A DNA stretch of 64,000 bases from Siphonodentalium dalli (lineage: Eukaryota; Mollusca; Scaphopoda; Gadilida; Siphonodentaliidae): the NCBI GenBank assembly GCA_032622095.1, contig CP136064.1, forward strand, positions 250,544,484 to 250,608,483, written 5' to 3'. Below, one piece after another: positions 46,265 to 58,474 of this stretch. Every line of letters starts with the position of its first letter. The stretch's first letter is position 1. The translations under genes were made by a program, and so were the position numbers. Below the pieces are notes generated by a model. The model was given only the letters and a program-made list of their open reading frames with translations. It did no database searches and was not told where the DNA came from.

Positions 46265-46868
46265 TATATACACATTTGAGATAATGGACCACATAGTGTT
46301 GTAATCGCCAAGGGATGATTTGTTTGGGGAAAGAGGGACACTACAATGGCCAAAGTATATGACAGCACCTGTTAAATTCACCTGTTATCGATTAATACAG
46401 GCTGATTAGGGCGCCTCTCCCGGATAGCTTTCGGATTTGTGATGGTTAGATTTGTTACATTATACAACATTTATTGGTATATTTTGTGAATAAATGGTAT
46501 TCATGGCATTTATACGTGGACTTACATACACAAACATTATGACAGACCAATGGAATAATAGGGAACTGTGATATGAAAAATAATTTCTCAATATACTGAA
46601 ACATGTTTGTTCTGTATGCGCAATGTGCCAATTATGATCAATTATGAAGATTATTAATTGTTATTATAACATTTTTTTTTAAATTTAAATGTCTTTATTA
46701 ATTCCTCAGATATATAAGTCACGTTTTTGCATAGCCCATACTAGTACACACCCACGTGGCATGGATAAGGGCGTTCTTTTTGTCTGATATAAAAGGATTA
46801 TTATATATTGTACAGATGTTGTTCCATAACGCCCTTCTTTGTAATAGGGTGGTCTGCTCTACGTCATT
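46265..46868. repeat. 600-base direct repeat, left copy flanking a LINE
   Basis: From TATATACACATTTGAGATAA to GGTCTGCTCTACGTCATT this segment recurs at 48776-49379 at a constant offset of 2511 bases, with no difference I could find by reading. It stops exactly where LINE sequence starts. Confidence 0.95.
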
Positions 46869-46895
46869 CAGAAGCTTAGGTCAAGCTATTTTGCT

Positions 46896-47897
46896 ATGTC
46901 CAACATCGGTATGTATGCTGGAGGTATAACACCAGTCAGCAGTAGGACAATCTATACATCTATAATATTGCCAAAAGGTCTCTTTGGATGCGAACTGCTA
47001 TGTGGCTTGACCGATTCAGATGTATTATCCCTGGAAAGAACTCACCGATTTTGCCTTAAAAAGATCCAAGGTTTGCATTCCAAAACACGGACCAACATTG
47101 TAGAAGGGTTGCTGGGAATAGGAAATATTCACAGTTTTATTGAAAAAAAGAAGCTTCTCTTCTTCGGAAGTCTATGCGCCCTCACAACTGAGAAGGCAGC
47201 CAAATCGGTTTTCTTATTAAGGCTGCACTCGTTCTTCATAGATGGGGTTTCGGGAAAATCCTTCATTTCCGATATTGCAAATATTCTGGGTAACCACCAG
47301 TTGATGTCGTATTTTACAAATTATGTTTCTGAAAGTGAATTCCCAACAAAGTCGTCATGGAAAAGTATAGTGCGCAAGGCAATATCTGAATATTCAGAAC
47401 ACGGATGGAAAAGCGCGGTGATCGGTGACAAATCACTCAGTCGCTTTCATGTTATACACCCACAGTTATCAGTCTCCCATTTGTGGCGTTGCTGTCGAAA
47501 GTTCCCTAGACACAAAATGGCATACCTGACTGTGGCCGGTATCATGGCTTGTACTGAGTCCGTGTTTGTAACTTGCAACAAATGTGGTGTTGCTTACGAT
47601 GATCTCCCTCAACACGTCATCATTAACTGCCCCGCCATTGCGGAATATCGAAACGACATATGGTATGAGTTAATGAACCAGTTCAATATTCAATGTATTC
47701 TCAAACTAGACAGCCTTTGCCCAGATGTACAATTGAATGTATTTCTCACTGCACGTCCACCGGAGTTATTTGATTTAATTGATGAAGCTGACTTATTCAC
47801 AGACTTTGTAGTATGCAGTACGTATTGTTTGTGGAAAGCTTATACCACGCAATCTCAAATATTACCGACATGCAGTGATGATAGTAATAATTCATGA
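46896..47897 (+). CDS. LINE polyprotein C-terminal region
   Basis: A 333-codon frame, opening within the element rather than at a genuine start, aligns along its length with the last third of the reverse-transcriptase protein at 61297-63416. Shared blocks are AGGITPxSS, IYxSxxLPxGLxGxExLCGL, SHLWRCCRKFP/SFLWKVCQKYP and a C-x2-C-x9-H-x4-C knuckle (CNKCGVAYDDLPQHVIINC here, CLLCARSYIDLPQHIIAVC there). The catalytic reverse transcriptase lies upstream of the truncation point and is absent. No independent function is expected. ATG 46896 is simply the first in-frame methionine. Confidence 0.85.
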   Translation: MSNIGMYAGGITPVSSRTIYTSIILPKGLFGCELLCGLTDSDVLSLERTHRFCLKKIQGLHSKTRTNIVEGLLGIGNIHSFIEKKKLLFFGSLCALTTEKAAKSVFLLRLHSFFIDGVSGKSFISDIANILGNHQLMSYFTNYVSESEFPTKSSWKSIVRKAISEYSEHGWKSAVIGDKSLSRFHVIHPQLSVSHLWRCCRKFPRHKMAYLTVAGIMACTESVFVTCNKCGVAYDDLPQHVIINCPAIAEYRNDIWYELMNQFNIQCILKLDSLCPDVQLNVFLTARPPELFDLIDEADLFTDFVVCSTYCLWKAYTTQSQILPTCSDDSNNS

Positions 47898-48019
47898 ATA
47901 TTATCAATGAGGACGCCGATAAAACGTCGGTAACTGATGTACATGCTCTATTTCACATCCGCATGAACACATGTTTGTGTATATTTATATATGTTGACCC
48001 GTATATAGAGTCGGTTTGA

Positions 48020-48540
<521 letters not shown>

Positions 48541-48775
48541 TAAGTTAGGGCCATCCTGTATGTGCGCCCGTGTTGTTTGTAACTGCACGTGGACGTTTAG
48601 TCTGCGAGACTACACAGGTGTTCTGTTTGTGTTGTATCCATTTGTTAAAAAGTTTATGTGCTTTTCATGTCAATTCTCTTTTGTCAAACAATGTATGCAT
48701 ATATATATGTAACCTGTAATTATGTTATTACTGCTCTCCGAAATTGGAGGAAATAAAGGTATATATATATATATA

Positions 48776-49379
48776 TATATACACATTTGAGATAATGGAC
48801 CACATAGTGTTGTAATCGCCAAGGGATGATTTGTTTGGGGAAAGAGGGACACTACAATGGCCAAAGTATATGACAGCACCTGTTAAATTCACCTGTTATC
48901 GATTAATACAGGCTGATTAGGGCGCCTCTCCCGGATAGCTTTCGGATTTGTGATGGTTAGATTTGTTACATTATACAACATTTATTGGTATATTTTGTGA
49001 ATAAATGGTATTCATGGCATTTATACGTGGACTTACATACACAAACATTATGACAGACCAATGGAATAATAGGGAACTGTGATATGAAAAATAATTTCTC
49101 AATATACTGAAACATGTTTGTTCTGTATGCGCAATGTGCCAATTATGATCAATTATGAAGATTATTAATTGTTATTATAACATTTTTTTTTAAATTTAAA
49201 TGTCTTTATTAATTCCTCAGATATATAAGTCACGTTTTTGCATAGCCCATACTAGTACACACCCACGTGGCATGGATAAGGGCGTTCTTTTTGTCTGATA
49301 TAAAAGGATTATTATATATTGTACAGATGTTGTTCCATAACGCCCTTCTTTGTAATAGGGTGGTCTGCTCTACGTCATT
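48776..49379. repeat. 600-base direct repeat, right copy flanking a LINE
   Basis: Second copy of 46265-46868, beginning directly after the LINE (TA)n tail and ending at CTACGTCATT before TGAAAATTG. Confidence 0.95.
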
Positions 49380-50320
49380 TGAAAATTGAAAATTATTACA
49401 AGTTACAACACGCAGAGGCTCCGTACACATGGCAAACAGTCCCTATATTATTCTAGGACATATATAAACACTATATAGCAATATATGCCGTATGTATTGG
49501 AACCTATGTCTATGGAATTGCCCCCACTTTCTGTATAGGCGTGGTATTTTCAAATTCTAAATTAGTGACTAATGAGTTAATAAAGCAAAAAACAAATATC
49601 AGATGCTTTGGTGTATCGGGAATGATGGTGGGGTGCTACGTACGTATAGATAGATAGTTTAGTCAAAGAGGTTGAACGCGGTCGATGACAAAACCATCTC
49701 CATATATGATCAATACGTTCACGTTCATAAGTCCAGTATAGGATCCAATATTGCCCATCTATTAGAATATGTATCATTATCCAGAAAAAAACAATCAGTT
49801 ACCCAGAAAAAAAACAATCAATTATGACATGGAACACTTTTTGATACCAGTATGGTGCATCTTCGAAAAAGTACAAAAAAATGACTACAACGGATGAAAA
49901 CATACAAGTCCTCTAATTTTTATCGAAATTGTATGGTACACCATCGATAAATTGATAGATCGTGTGTCTATTGTGAAGAGATATATTATAATAACATTAA
50001 ATATTTATTATGTGTTACATATCCAGCTTGACAAGAACAGTGAATATCCGAAATTATCGAACAATTTATCTCAAAATCGACGCCCATGTGCAGGTTCATT
50101 TTTCATCATGCTTCGGTGGTAATTTGCCCCTATAAAGCGCTTGTCGTCGCAAATAAACATTGAAACTAAAGTAATTGTATTCTTGTTGTCGCGATTTCAA
50201 TGAAGTACAAGTCGAATTGAAGAAAAATCCAGCGAATTCTGGTGGTAAGTCCACCAAATTTGAAACACGTCGTTCCTTGTTGTCAGACATATCGGCGTGT
50301 GATGTCTAACCTGCTATAAT
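49380..50320. other. No recognisable feature
   Basis: Short minus-strand frames at 49577 and 50096 have no recognised domain. Confidence 0.4.
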
Positions 50321-51890
50321 TCAGTCTGGCAATTTATCGCAGGCGTGGTTATCGCCGCTGGGCAGTAGCGTGAATTGGTCCGTTGTAAATTTTGTTTTGT
50401 AAATATAGTTTTTAATAATCAAAATTAAATAATTTGTAATGTTATCAGTTCGATTGCTCATGTTTCCAAGCGTCATTGTCTTTTTGTTAAAGGAATGACG
50501 AAATTGTTTGATATTGTCCATTTGGAAAGCTTGTCTAGGAATGATTGAACATGCGGACACTCCCAAAATATGTGGCATATCGTTTCTTGTGTTTGACATC
50601 GGTTGCAAAGATCGTTTTGTCTAATCTTGGCCAGTTTTAGAAATTTATTGGTAGCTAAAATTCTAGCGTTTATACGAAATTGAAGCCAGTGTAATTTAGT
50701 GTCAGACGTGGACTGGAATGGGGCCTTGAAGCAAATATCCCATGGAATGTTGTACTCGCCTAGTTTGGATTCCCATTTCGAGCACACGTCCAGTTTCTTG
50801 TTTCTCGACACTAGACAGTTGTAAAAATCGCGCCCACCTTTCGCATTGCGTAATAATAATATATGTAATTACTTGGGAGGATTGGTGCCATCAGCGGATT
50901 ATTAGGTTGTTCAAGGGTTTTGACACTTTTTTCTGCTTGTCGAAGAAGTGCATGCAAGGTGATGAAATCTGTTCGGACATTAAATGTCGATAAGAGGGAA
51001 TGTCTAGTGTGAAATGTGCCATCAGTCTGGAAAAGATCGTTAACGAAAATTATTCCATGTTCTCTCCATGTCCGTATATTTAGTGTCGAGCCATTTATTT
51101 TAAAATGTTCATTATTCCATAAAATTGAAGACAGTAAGGGTAGGGTCTCTTTTTCTGCTACCAATAGCTCAGACCAGGCGATAAGGACATCTCTCCAGAA
51201 AGGATTCTGGATGCGGGCAGAATATAGCTTTAAGTATTGGCCTCCATATGCAAGAAAGAGGGGATCTTCGTCTATTGGTAAATCTACAAGGGGGTGCCAT
51301 TTCGGCCGTTTCAGTATAATTCGGCGGATCCATGTTATCTTCATAGATGAATTGAAAGCTTCGACATCAACCATTTTCAGGCCCCCTGCTTCGAAATTTT
51401 GGCTGAGTTGGGTTCTTTTAACTCTGTCTCGTTTTCCTCCAAAACAAAGTTAAACAGAATCGTTTTGAATTTTTTTTTAAATGATGCTGTCGGGTTCAGT
51501 GGGAAGAGACTGAAATAGGTGGGTTATTTTTGGCAGTATAAGAGATTTTATTACCGTGATTCTACCCAAAGGAGTCAATAGCCTATGTCCCCATGATTTT
51601 TATCAGGGTCTTAATATCGGATAGCTTTGAGTCGTAGTTATCTAATATTTTAGCAAGGTTGGTATTAAATTTGATCCCTAATAGAGTAAAGGAGTTGGTG
51701 AATTGTACATGTAGTTCAGGGCATATGTTGTGTGTATTTCCCTTCAGAGCCCCAATCCACGATGCCTGACATTTACTGAGGTTGATATTCAGTCCTGACA
51801 CCGAGGCGAATTTGTCTAATGTACTATACGATTCTAATAGACTTTCCTGACTGCCATCGAGGATCAGCGTTGTATCGTCTGTTTTTTTCT
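50321..51890 (-). mobile_element. LINE fragment, L1/Tx1-like, cut at the reverse-transcriptase active site
   Basis: On the minus strand the copy begins with TDDTTLILDGSQESLL (YADD-type motif with its first residues lost at the truncation), then LDKFASVSGLNINLSKCQA, TNSFTLLGIKFN, a frame change, WGHRLLTPLGRITVIKSLIL, then MKITWIRRIILKRPKWHP, NPFWRDVLIAWSEL, WREHGIIFVNDLF, TKLHWLQFRINARILATNK and DLCNRCQTQETICHIFWEC, ending near LIIKNYIYKTKF. Order and motifs match L1/Tx1 elements and the copy at 24494-25560. It is interrupted by several frameshifts and stops. Confidence 0.87.
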
Positions 51891-52195
51891 TTTGGTGAGG
51901 ATGCAATTAGATAATATTATATAAAGCGTAATCCTATATGATTTTTCTGGTGTCTAAAATATCTATTTGGCCAATTACCCAAACCGATGCACATAGCCTC
52001 AAATCGATTAAAATTTGGAAAATTATTGAATATGTAGCTTCTTACCACCCAAGGACTCCTGAATCAACTGTACAGTATCACCATATGCACTTAATTTTGA
52101 TTTTTGTTTTGTTTTGTTGATCACGTGAATATTTTTTGTAATTTATATTTTGTTGAGTCGGACTTATATAGGTCTTCGGACCTGTTGTCTGGCTC
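51891..52195. other. No recognisable feature
   Basis: Sequence between the LINE truncation point and the start of the tandem duplication. Confidence 0.4.
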
Positions 52196-52345
52196 TTTGC
52201 ATATTTTATTTGCAATAAACCTATTTATAAAAAGAAAAAATTTCTATATTGGCTTCTACGGCTTTTTCTACGGCATCGCCTTTTGCCGTCGCTAATTTCG
52301 ACGGCTGAGTTAATATACGGTAGGCTTTGGCAGTGGGTATTGTTA

Positions 52346-52849
52346 TTAAAGGTACGGTTGGCCTTGGCGGTGGGTATCCTGCGAAAATATTTCCACCCCT
52401 CAAAAACCGCCACAAACAGAAAGAACATCAAAATGTAGACATACTTTGTCCGTATACAAATAAGAAATATCGCATAAACAGTATGTTATTGTCAAATGTT
52501 TGACCATTGTTATGTAAACAAAAGAATAAAAAGTAACTTTTTCTGGTGTTTGTTTATATTATGATAGTAAACATAAAGAGCGTTCTTTGTTTGTGAATTC
52601 CTGATATGGAACTAATAAAGAGCGTTTATGCCATTTGTTTGTGATTAGCCAGTAGCATTGTGCTGTCTTCTGTAACACAATCAGGCTCTTGCTTATGTAA
52701 AATATAGTAGGTCTTTATGATAACATGCTGTTTACGTGATGGTCGTGGTATATATGAACGAAACTGTATGCGTTTTAATGTTTTTTCTGTTTACGGTGAT
52801 AAGAACAAATATGAATATTTTCGACAACTAAGGCCTCACGTGCCTTTAA
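52346..52849. mobile_element. TTAA MITE, GGTACGGTTGGCC family (polymorphic between duplicates)
   Basis: TTAA at 52346 and 52846; ends TTAAAGGTACGGTTGGCC and GGCCTCACGTGCCTTTAA. Copy 2 of the tandem duplication has only TTATTTAAATAG at the same place, i.e. a site with a single TTAA. Very similar to 59766-60266. Confidence 0.9.
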
Positions 52850-53378
52850 AATAGTCACATCGGTTTAAAAATCCATAAAATGAAAGAATATCTTATATTA
52901 TTATAGACAATATCAATCATGTATTTCGCGCCAATTGCGTGTTATTGTCATATTAGTACTCAGTGTTATGTAAACAAACGGTACGTAAAGGCTATGGGAT
53001 AAGAAAAACACTCAACACCGGGGTAAACACACTATGGGAACTTTGGCTAGAAATACCACCAAGTTGTATACAATATAACGATATAGCACTTACTAATCCA
53101 CGCCTCTCAAATTTCCGGTGTTGAATGGGTCGCCGTGAAATTGGGTGAATCACTCTCATAAAAAATCGCCATGGTGTTGAGTCTTTTACTTATTGCTCAC
53201 AATTTACGCGTTGTATATAAACAAGTGCATGGCTCAACAAAAGTGTGTTTTGTTGATAATATCACATCCATACTATCATTATACTATGCTATTGGTATAT
53301 TCTTGATGAAATTTTCATAATTTGACAACTGTTATTTCAAAATTATAACCTATAACGAAGGTCATCCGTGCCTTTAAC
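52850..53378. mobile_element. Partial TTAA MITE, TCATCCGTGCC end
   Basis: Right end AAGGTCATCCGTGCCTTTAA; left part has ATAGTCACATCGGTTTAA and TCCATAAAATGAAAGAATAT as in the 28200-28567 copy. Copy 2 equivalent: about 55710-56240. Confidence 0.65.
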
Positions 53379-53574
53379 TATACACACAAAAATATTTCAA
53401 TTAAAATAAATGGTTTACGGTTTATTCAACAAGTTGGTCACTGACCGACATTCGCGATTGCGTCATCAATTAAAAAAACTAAATACAATTCCTATAAACA
53501 TCGCATGAAAAATGCGGTCTCACTGCGAACGCGATGTGTTACCACGGTTAGTACCACAGAGTACCAGGACATGT

Positions 53575-53790
53575 ACTCCAGAGCACATGTGCAGGTACTC
53601 CACATAGTACCTGGATGTTTGGTACGCCGGATTACCCTGGCGGGTACTCCAGAGTACCTGGACAGGTACACCAGAATACATGTACAGGTACGCCAGAGTA
53701 CCCACACAGGCACTCCAGAGTACCAACAGTTATGGCACTCCACATCGGACAAGTATAGTACCTACGTAGATACTCCAGGGTACTTGGGGT
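53575..53790. repeat. GTACTCCAGAGTACC minisatellite (copy 1)
   Basis: About eight imperfect units of 22-27 bases, each with the self-complementary core GGTACTCCAGAGTACC or a variant. The same array is at 56440-56655. Confidence 0.85.
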
Positions 53791-54188
53791 TTTAAGAGAG
53801 TTGAGTCGAAAAGCAGATACATGTATTTTCTGCCAATCTGCGATTGAAACGGTCATTTGCTGTATTGCGTCTTTGCTGACCATAATTTGGATATCAATGT
53901 GTACATTCAGTGCTAAATTGGCTTTATTCAAACAACTTTTTGTTGTCAAATCAAACTGTACTAAAATTTCTGGTGTTGGAAATTTATCCATGGTTATAAA
54001 ACTGTTTTTCATTTTGCATGACACTTGTCATATATATATTTAAGAGTATAGGATATCTGTATGAGATTTTTCTCCCAGACCCCGGGACCGATTACATCCA
54101 AATTTGGTGTGGTGACTCGGGGTATCCTGGCGAATGTTACAACGGCGCTAATTAAAAAAAATAAAAAAAATAAATTTAAATTGTGTTT

Positions 54189-54714
54189 TTAAAGATACGG
54201 GCGGCGTTGGCGGTGGGTATGCTGTTAAAATATTCACCTGCGTCAAAAACCGCCATAAACAGAAAGAATAGTCAAATATAGACAGACTTTGTTCTTATAC
54301 CATTCAAAATATGGCATAAACAGTATGTTATTGTCAATCTTTTTCCCTTTGTTATGTAAACAAAAGCAAAAAACGTTACGTTGCCTGGCTTTTGTTTAGA
54401 TCCGGATATGGTAAGCATAAAGAGCGTTATTTGTTAATGTTTCCTGATATTGAAATAATAAAGAGCGTTCATATCATGTGTGTGTGATTAACCAATAGAA
54501 TTGCGATGTGTTATGTAAACAGAAGCACAACTTCTGTAACACGAGCAGGCTCTTGTTTACGTACACCATCGGACGTCTTGACGACAATATACTATTTAAG
54601 CGTTGATTATGTTTGGCATATGAACAAAACTATATATATTTTAATATTCCTTCTGTTGATGGAGATTTGAACAAATATGAATATTTCTGTAATGAACGCC
54701 GCCCGTGTCTTTAA
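54189..54714. mobile_element. TTAA MITE, GATACGGGCGGCG family (copy 1)
   Basis: TTAA at 54189 and 54711; ends TTAAAGATACGGGCGGCG and CGCCGCCCGTGTCTTTAA. Internal AACAGTATGTTATTGTCA and TTATGTAAACAAAAGC. Confidence 0.88.
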
Positions 54715-54788
54715 ATGTTAAATCGAGTAAGGAGTTCAATATAAAACAATTCGAAAATTAAATTAAAAAAATTAAATTTTAATTGTTT

Positions 54789-55020
54789 TAAAGGTTATAG
54801 AGATGCATAATCCGAATTAACGCTTCCAAATTACTATTTATTGGCTTCCTGGGTAAAATAAATATCTGATTGGAGTCGAGGAACCCACCCATCAAAGCTC
54901 TGAGTGATCAGATATCGATTTTTTAAATTTGTTATTTCTTTGTTTATGTAATTATTTGTGGCCTGGAAAATAAACGTCAAGGCGACGGCCTCCGACAAAA
55001 TTGCGGACGAAAATTGATAA
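54789..55020. mobile_element. TTAA MITE fragment, reverse of 12826-13270 (copy 1)
   Basis: TAATCCGAATTAACGC, GAGTCGAGGAACCCACCCAT and GTGATCAGATATCGATT match the complement of 13060-13265. It is interrupted by the TA-flanked element beginning near 55040. Confidence 0.8.
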
Positions 55021-55194
55021 CTCTAAAATAAAGTGGTAATACACCCTAAATCTAGTTGGATGAACGTTGTATACAACTCGTTGGGTGCGAATTTGTTGTG
55101 TACTTATTATCCAACAGTTTAGTAAGATGTACACAACTGATTGCGTGGACTGTCTTCTGTGGTATTATTTTCACACCACACTTGATAAAACCGC

Positions 55195-55347
55195 CACGTG
55201 ACCGGTTCATCCAATAGCAGCGCGTTTCTGGTGCGGGCGAGCATGCGAGATTTTGGCTCCAAATATTTCAAAACAAGATGGACGACTGCGTGAAAAAACT
55301 CCTGAGCGACTGGAAAATGGGGCAAGACGTCGTGGATAGCTTTGCCG
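55195..55347 (+). pseudogene. Captured promoter and first exon (copy 1)
   Basis: CACGTGAC (55195), a CCAAT box (55211) and a locally GC-rich stretch precede ATG 55278. The frame reads MDDCVKKLLSDWKMGQDVV then DSFAG, and meets a splice-donor-like GTATAT at 55348. It ends in phase 1. It lies inside a TA-flanked non-autonomous element and has no downstream exon here. See 58061-58213 for the second copy. Confidence 0.5.
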
Positions 55348-56439
55348 GTATATTATACCTTTGTTATAATTATTCTTTGTACGATACACTGATTATGTAG
55401 GCTTTATGTATTGAGTGTATATTTATTTATATTTGCCAAATTTTGAAGTTTACAAATTTACACAACTGCTGACGGCACTGATTTGACTAAAGTATAGTAC
55501 ACTCATACACTCAACACATAAAGCCTACATAATCAGTGTATCGTACAAAGAATATTTTGCATATTTTATTTGCAATAAACCTATTTATTAAAAAAAAAAA
55601 TTATATATTGGCTTCTACGGCTTTTTCTACGGCATCGCCTTTTCCCGTCGCTAATTTCGACGGCTGAGTTAATATACGGTAGGCTTTGGCAGTGGGTATT
55701 GTTATTTAAATAGTCACATCGGTTTAAAAATCCATAAAATGAAAGAATATCTTATATTATTATAGACAATATCAATCATGACATGTATTTCGCGCCAATT
55801 GCGTGTTATTGTCATATTAGTACTCAGTGTTATGTAAACAAACGGTACGTAAAGGCTATGGGATAAGAAAAACACTCAACACCGGGGTAAACACACTATG
55901 GGAACTTTGGTTAGAAATACCACCAAGTTGTATACAATATAACGATATAGCACTTACTAATCCACGCCTCTCAAATTTCCGGTGTTGAATGGGTCGCCGT
56001 GAAATTGGCGTGAATCACTCTCATAAAAAATCGCCATGGTGTTGAGTCTTTTACTTATAGCTCACAATTTACGCGCTGTATATAAACAAGTGCATGGCTC
56101 AACAAAAGTGTGTTTTGTTGATAATATCACATCCATACTATCATTATACTATGCTATTGGTATATTCTTGATGAAATTTTCATAATTTGACAACTGTTAT
56201 TTCAAAATTATAACCTATAACGAAGGTCGTCCGTGCCTTTAACTATACACACAAAAATATTTCAATTAAAATAAATGGTTTACGGTTTATTCAACAAGTT
56301 GGTCACTGACCGACATTCGCGATTGCGTCATCAATTAAACAAACTAAATACAATTCCTATAAACATCGCATGAAAAATGCGGTCTCACTGCGAACGCGAT
56401 GTGTTACCACGGTTAGTACCACAGAGTACCAGGACAGGT

Positions 56440-56655
56440 ACTCCAGAGCACATGTGCAGGTACTCCACATAGTACCTGGATGTTTGGTACGCCGGATTAC
56501 CCTGGCAGGTACTCCAGAGTACCTGGACAGGTACACCAGAATACATGTACAGGTACGCCAGAGTACCCACACAGGCACTCCAGAGTACCAACAGTTATGG
56601 CACTCCACATCGGACAAGTATAGTACCTACGTAGATACTCCAGGGTACTTGGGGT
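56440..56655. repeat. GTACTCCAGAGTACC minisatellite (copy 2)
   Basis: Duplicate of 53575-53790, with a few base differences (for example CAGGTACTCC where copy 1 has CGGGTACTCC). Confidence 0.85.
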
Positions 56656-57054
56656 TTTAAGAGAGTTAAGTCGAAAAGCAGATACATGTATTTTCTGCCA
56701 ATCTGCGATTGAAACGGTCATTTGCTGTATTGCGTCTTTGCTGACCATAATTTGGATATCAATGTGTACATTCAGTGCTAAATTGGCTTTATTCAAACAA
56801 CTTGTTGTTGTCAAATCAAACTGTACTAAAATTTCTGGTGTTGGAAATTTATCCATGGTTATAAAACTGTTTTTCATTTTGCATGACACTTGTCATATAT
56901 ATATTTAAGAGTATAGGATATCTGTATGAGATTTTTCTCCCAGACCCCGGGACCATTTTACATCCAAATTTGGTGTGGTGACTCGGGGTATCCTGGCGAA
57001 TGTTACAACGGCGCTAATTAAAAAAAAAATTTAATTTTAATTTAAATTGTGTTT

Positions 57055-57580
57055 TTAAAGATACGGGCGGCGTTGGCGGTGGGTATGCTGTTAAAATATT
57101 CACCTCCGACAAAAACCGCCATAAACAGAAAGAATAGTCAAATATAGACAGACTTTGTTCTTATACCATTCAAAATATGGCATAAACAGTATGTTATTGT
57201 CAATCTTTTTCCCTTTGTTATGTAAACAAAAGCAAAAAACGTTACGTTGCCTGGCTTTTGTTTAGATCCGGATATGGTAAGCATAAAGAGCGTTATTTGT
57301 TAATGTTTCCTGATATTGAAATAATAAAGAGCGTTCATATCATGTGTGTGTGATTAACCAATAGAATTGCGATGTGTTATGTAAACAGAAGCACAACTTC
57401 TGTAACACGAGCAGGCTCTTGTTTACGTACACCATCGAACGTCTTGACGACAATATACTATTTAAGCGTTAATTATGTTTGGCATATGAACAAAACTATA
57501 TATATTTTAATATTCCTTCTGTTGATGGAGATTTGAACAAATATGAATATTTCTGTAATGAACGCCGCCCGTGTCTTTAA
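57055..57580. mobile_element. TTAA MITE, GATACGGGCGGCG family (copy 2)
   Basis: Tandem-duplication counterpart of 54189-54714; TTAA at 57055 and 57577. Confidence 0.88.
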
Positions 57581-58060
57581 ATGTTAAATCGAGCAAGGAG
57601 TTCAATATAAAACAATTCGAAAATTAAATTAAAAAAATTAAATTTTAATTGTTTTAAAGGTTATAGAGATGCATAATCCGAATTAACGCTTCCAAATTAC
57701 TATTTATTGGCTTCCTGGGTAAAATAAATATCTGATTGGAGTCGAGGAACCCACCCATCAAAGCTCAGAGTGATCAGATATCGATTTTTTAAATTTGTTA
57801 TTTCTTTGTTTATGTACTTATTTGTGGCCTGGAAAATAAACGTCAAGGCGACGGCCTCCGACAAAATTGCGGACGAAAATGGATAACTCTAAAATAAAGT
57901 GGTAATACAGCCTAAATCTAGTTGGATGAACGTTGTATACAACTCGTTGGGTGCGAATTTGTTGTGTACTTATTATCCAACAGTTTAGTAAGATGTACAC
58001 AACTGATTGCGTGGACTGTCTTCTGTGGTATTATTTTCATACCACACTTGATAAAACCGC

Positions 58061-58213
58061 CACGTGACCGGTTCATCCAATAGCAGCGCGTTTCTGGTGC
58101 GGGCGAGCATGCGAGATTTTGGCTCCAAATATTTCAAAACAAGATGGACGACTGCGTGAAAAAACTCCTGAGCGACTGGAAAATGGGGCAAGACGTCGTG
58201 GATAGCTTTGCCG
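58061..58213 (+). pseudogene. Captured promoter and first exon (copy 2)
   Basis: CACGTGACC (58061), CCAAT (58077-58081), ATG 58144 and a donor-like GTATAG at 58214. The frame reads MDDCVKKLLSDWKMGQDVV then DSFAG. A start of the type MDDxxxxLLxxWxxGxxVxxF is reminiscent of short N-terminal helical exons in invertebrate genes, but I cannot name the parent gene. The last 30 or so bases of the exon are repeated in inverse at about 58450-58478, forming part of the palindrome. No further exon in the element. Confidence 0.55.
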
Positions 58214-58474
58214 GTATAGTATACCTTTGTTATAATTATTCTTTGTACGATACACTGATTATGTAGGCTTTATGTATTGAGTGTATATTTATTTATATTT
58301 GCCAAATTTTGAAGTTTACAAATTTACACAACTGCTGACGGCACTAATTTGACTAAAGTATAGTACACTCATACACTCAACACATAAAGCCTACATAATC
58401 AGTGTATCGTACAAAGAATAATTATAACATAGGTATACTATACCGGCAAATCTATCCACGACGTCTTGCCCCAT
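58180..58474. repeat. Large palindrome, arms of about 110 bases
   Basis: GGCAAGACGTCGTGGATAG, TACGATACACTGATTATG and TAGGCTTTATGTATTGAG on the left are matched by their complements on the right, around a 70-base spacer. In copy 1 the right arm stops at the duplication joint. Confidence 0.9.

Larger units (their letters stand above)
52196..55554. repeat. Tandem duplication, copy 1 (3.36 kb)
   Basis: TTTGCATATTTTATTTGCAA at 52196 recurs at 55556 (offset 3360), and the rest follows at offset about 2865 once the MITE 52346-52849, missing from copy 2, is removed. Differences are sparse single bases and small A/T indels. The copy ends at ACAAAGAATA, where the next copy starts. Confidence 0.92.
55555..58420. 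repeat. Tandem duplication, copy 2 (2.87 kb)
   Basis: Repeats copy 1 without the 52346-52849 MITE. After 58420 the sequence continues into unique flank (AATTATAACATAGG), where copy 1 instead joins the start of copy 2. Confidence 0.92.

Noticed and set aside
53505-53795. Frames rich in GTPEY or YSGVPV repeats in both tandem copies
   Set aside because: Translations of the GTACTCCAGAGTACC minisatellite; open on both strands.
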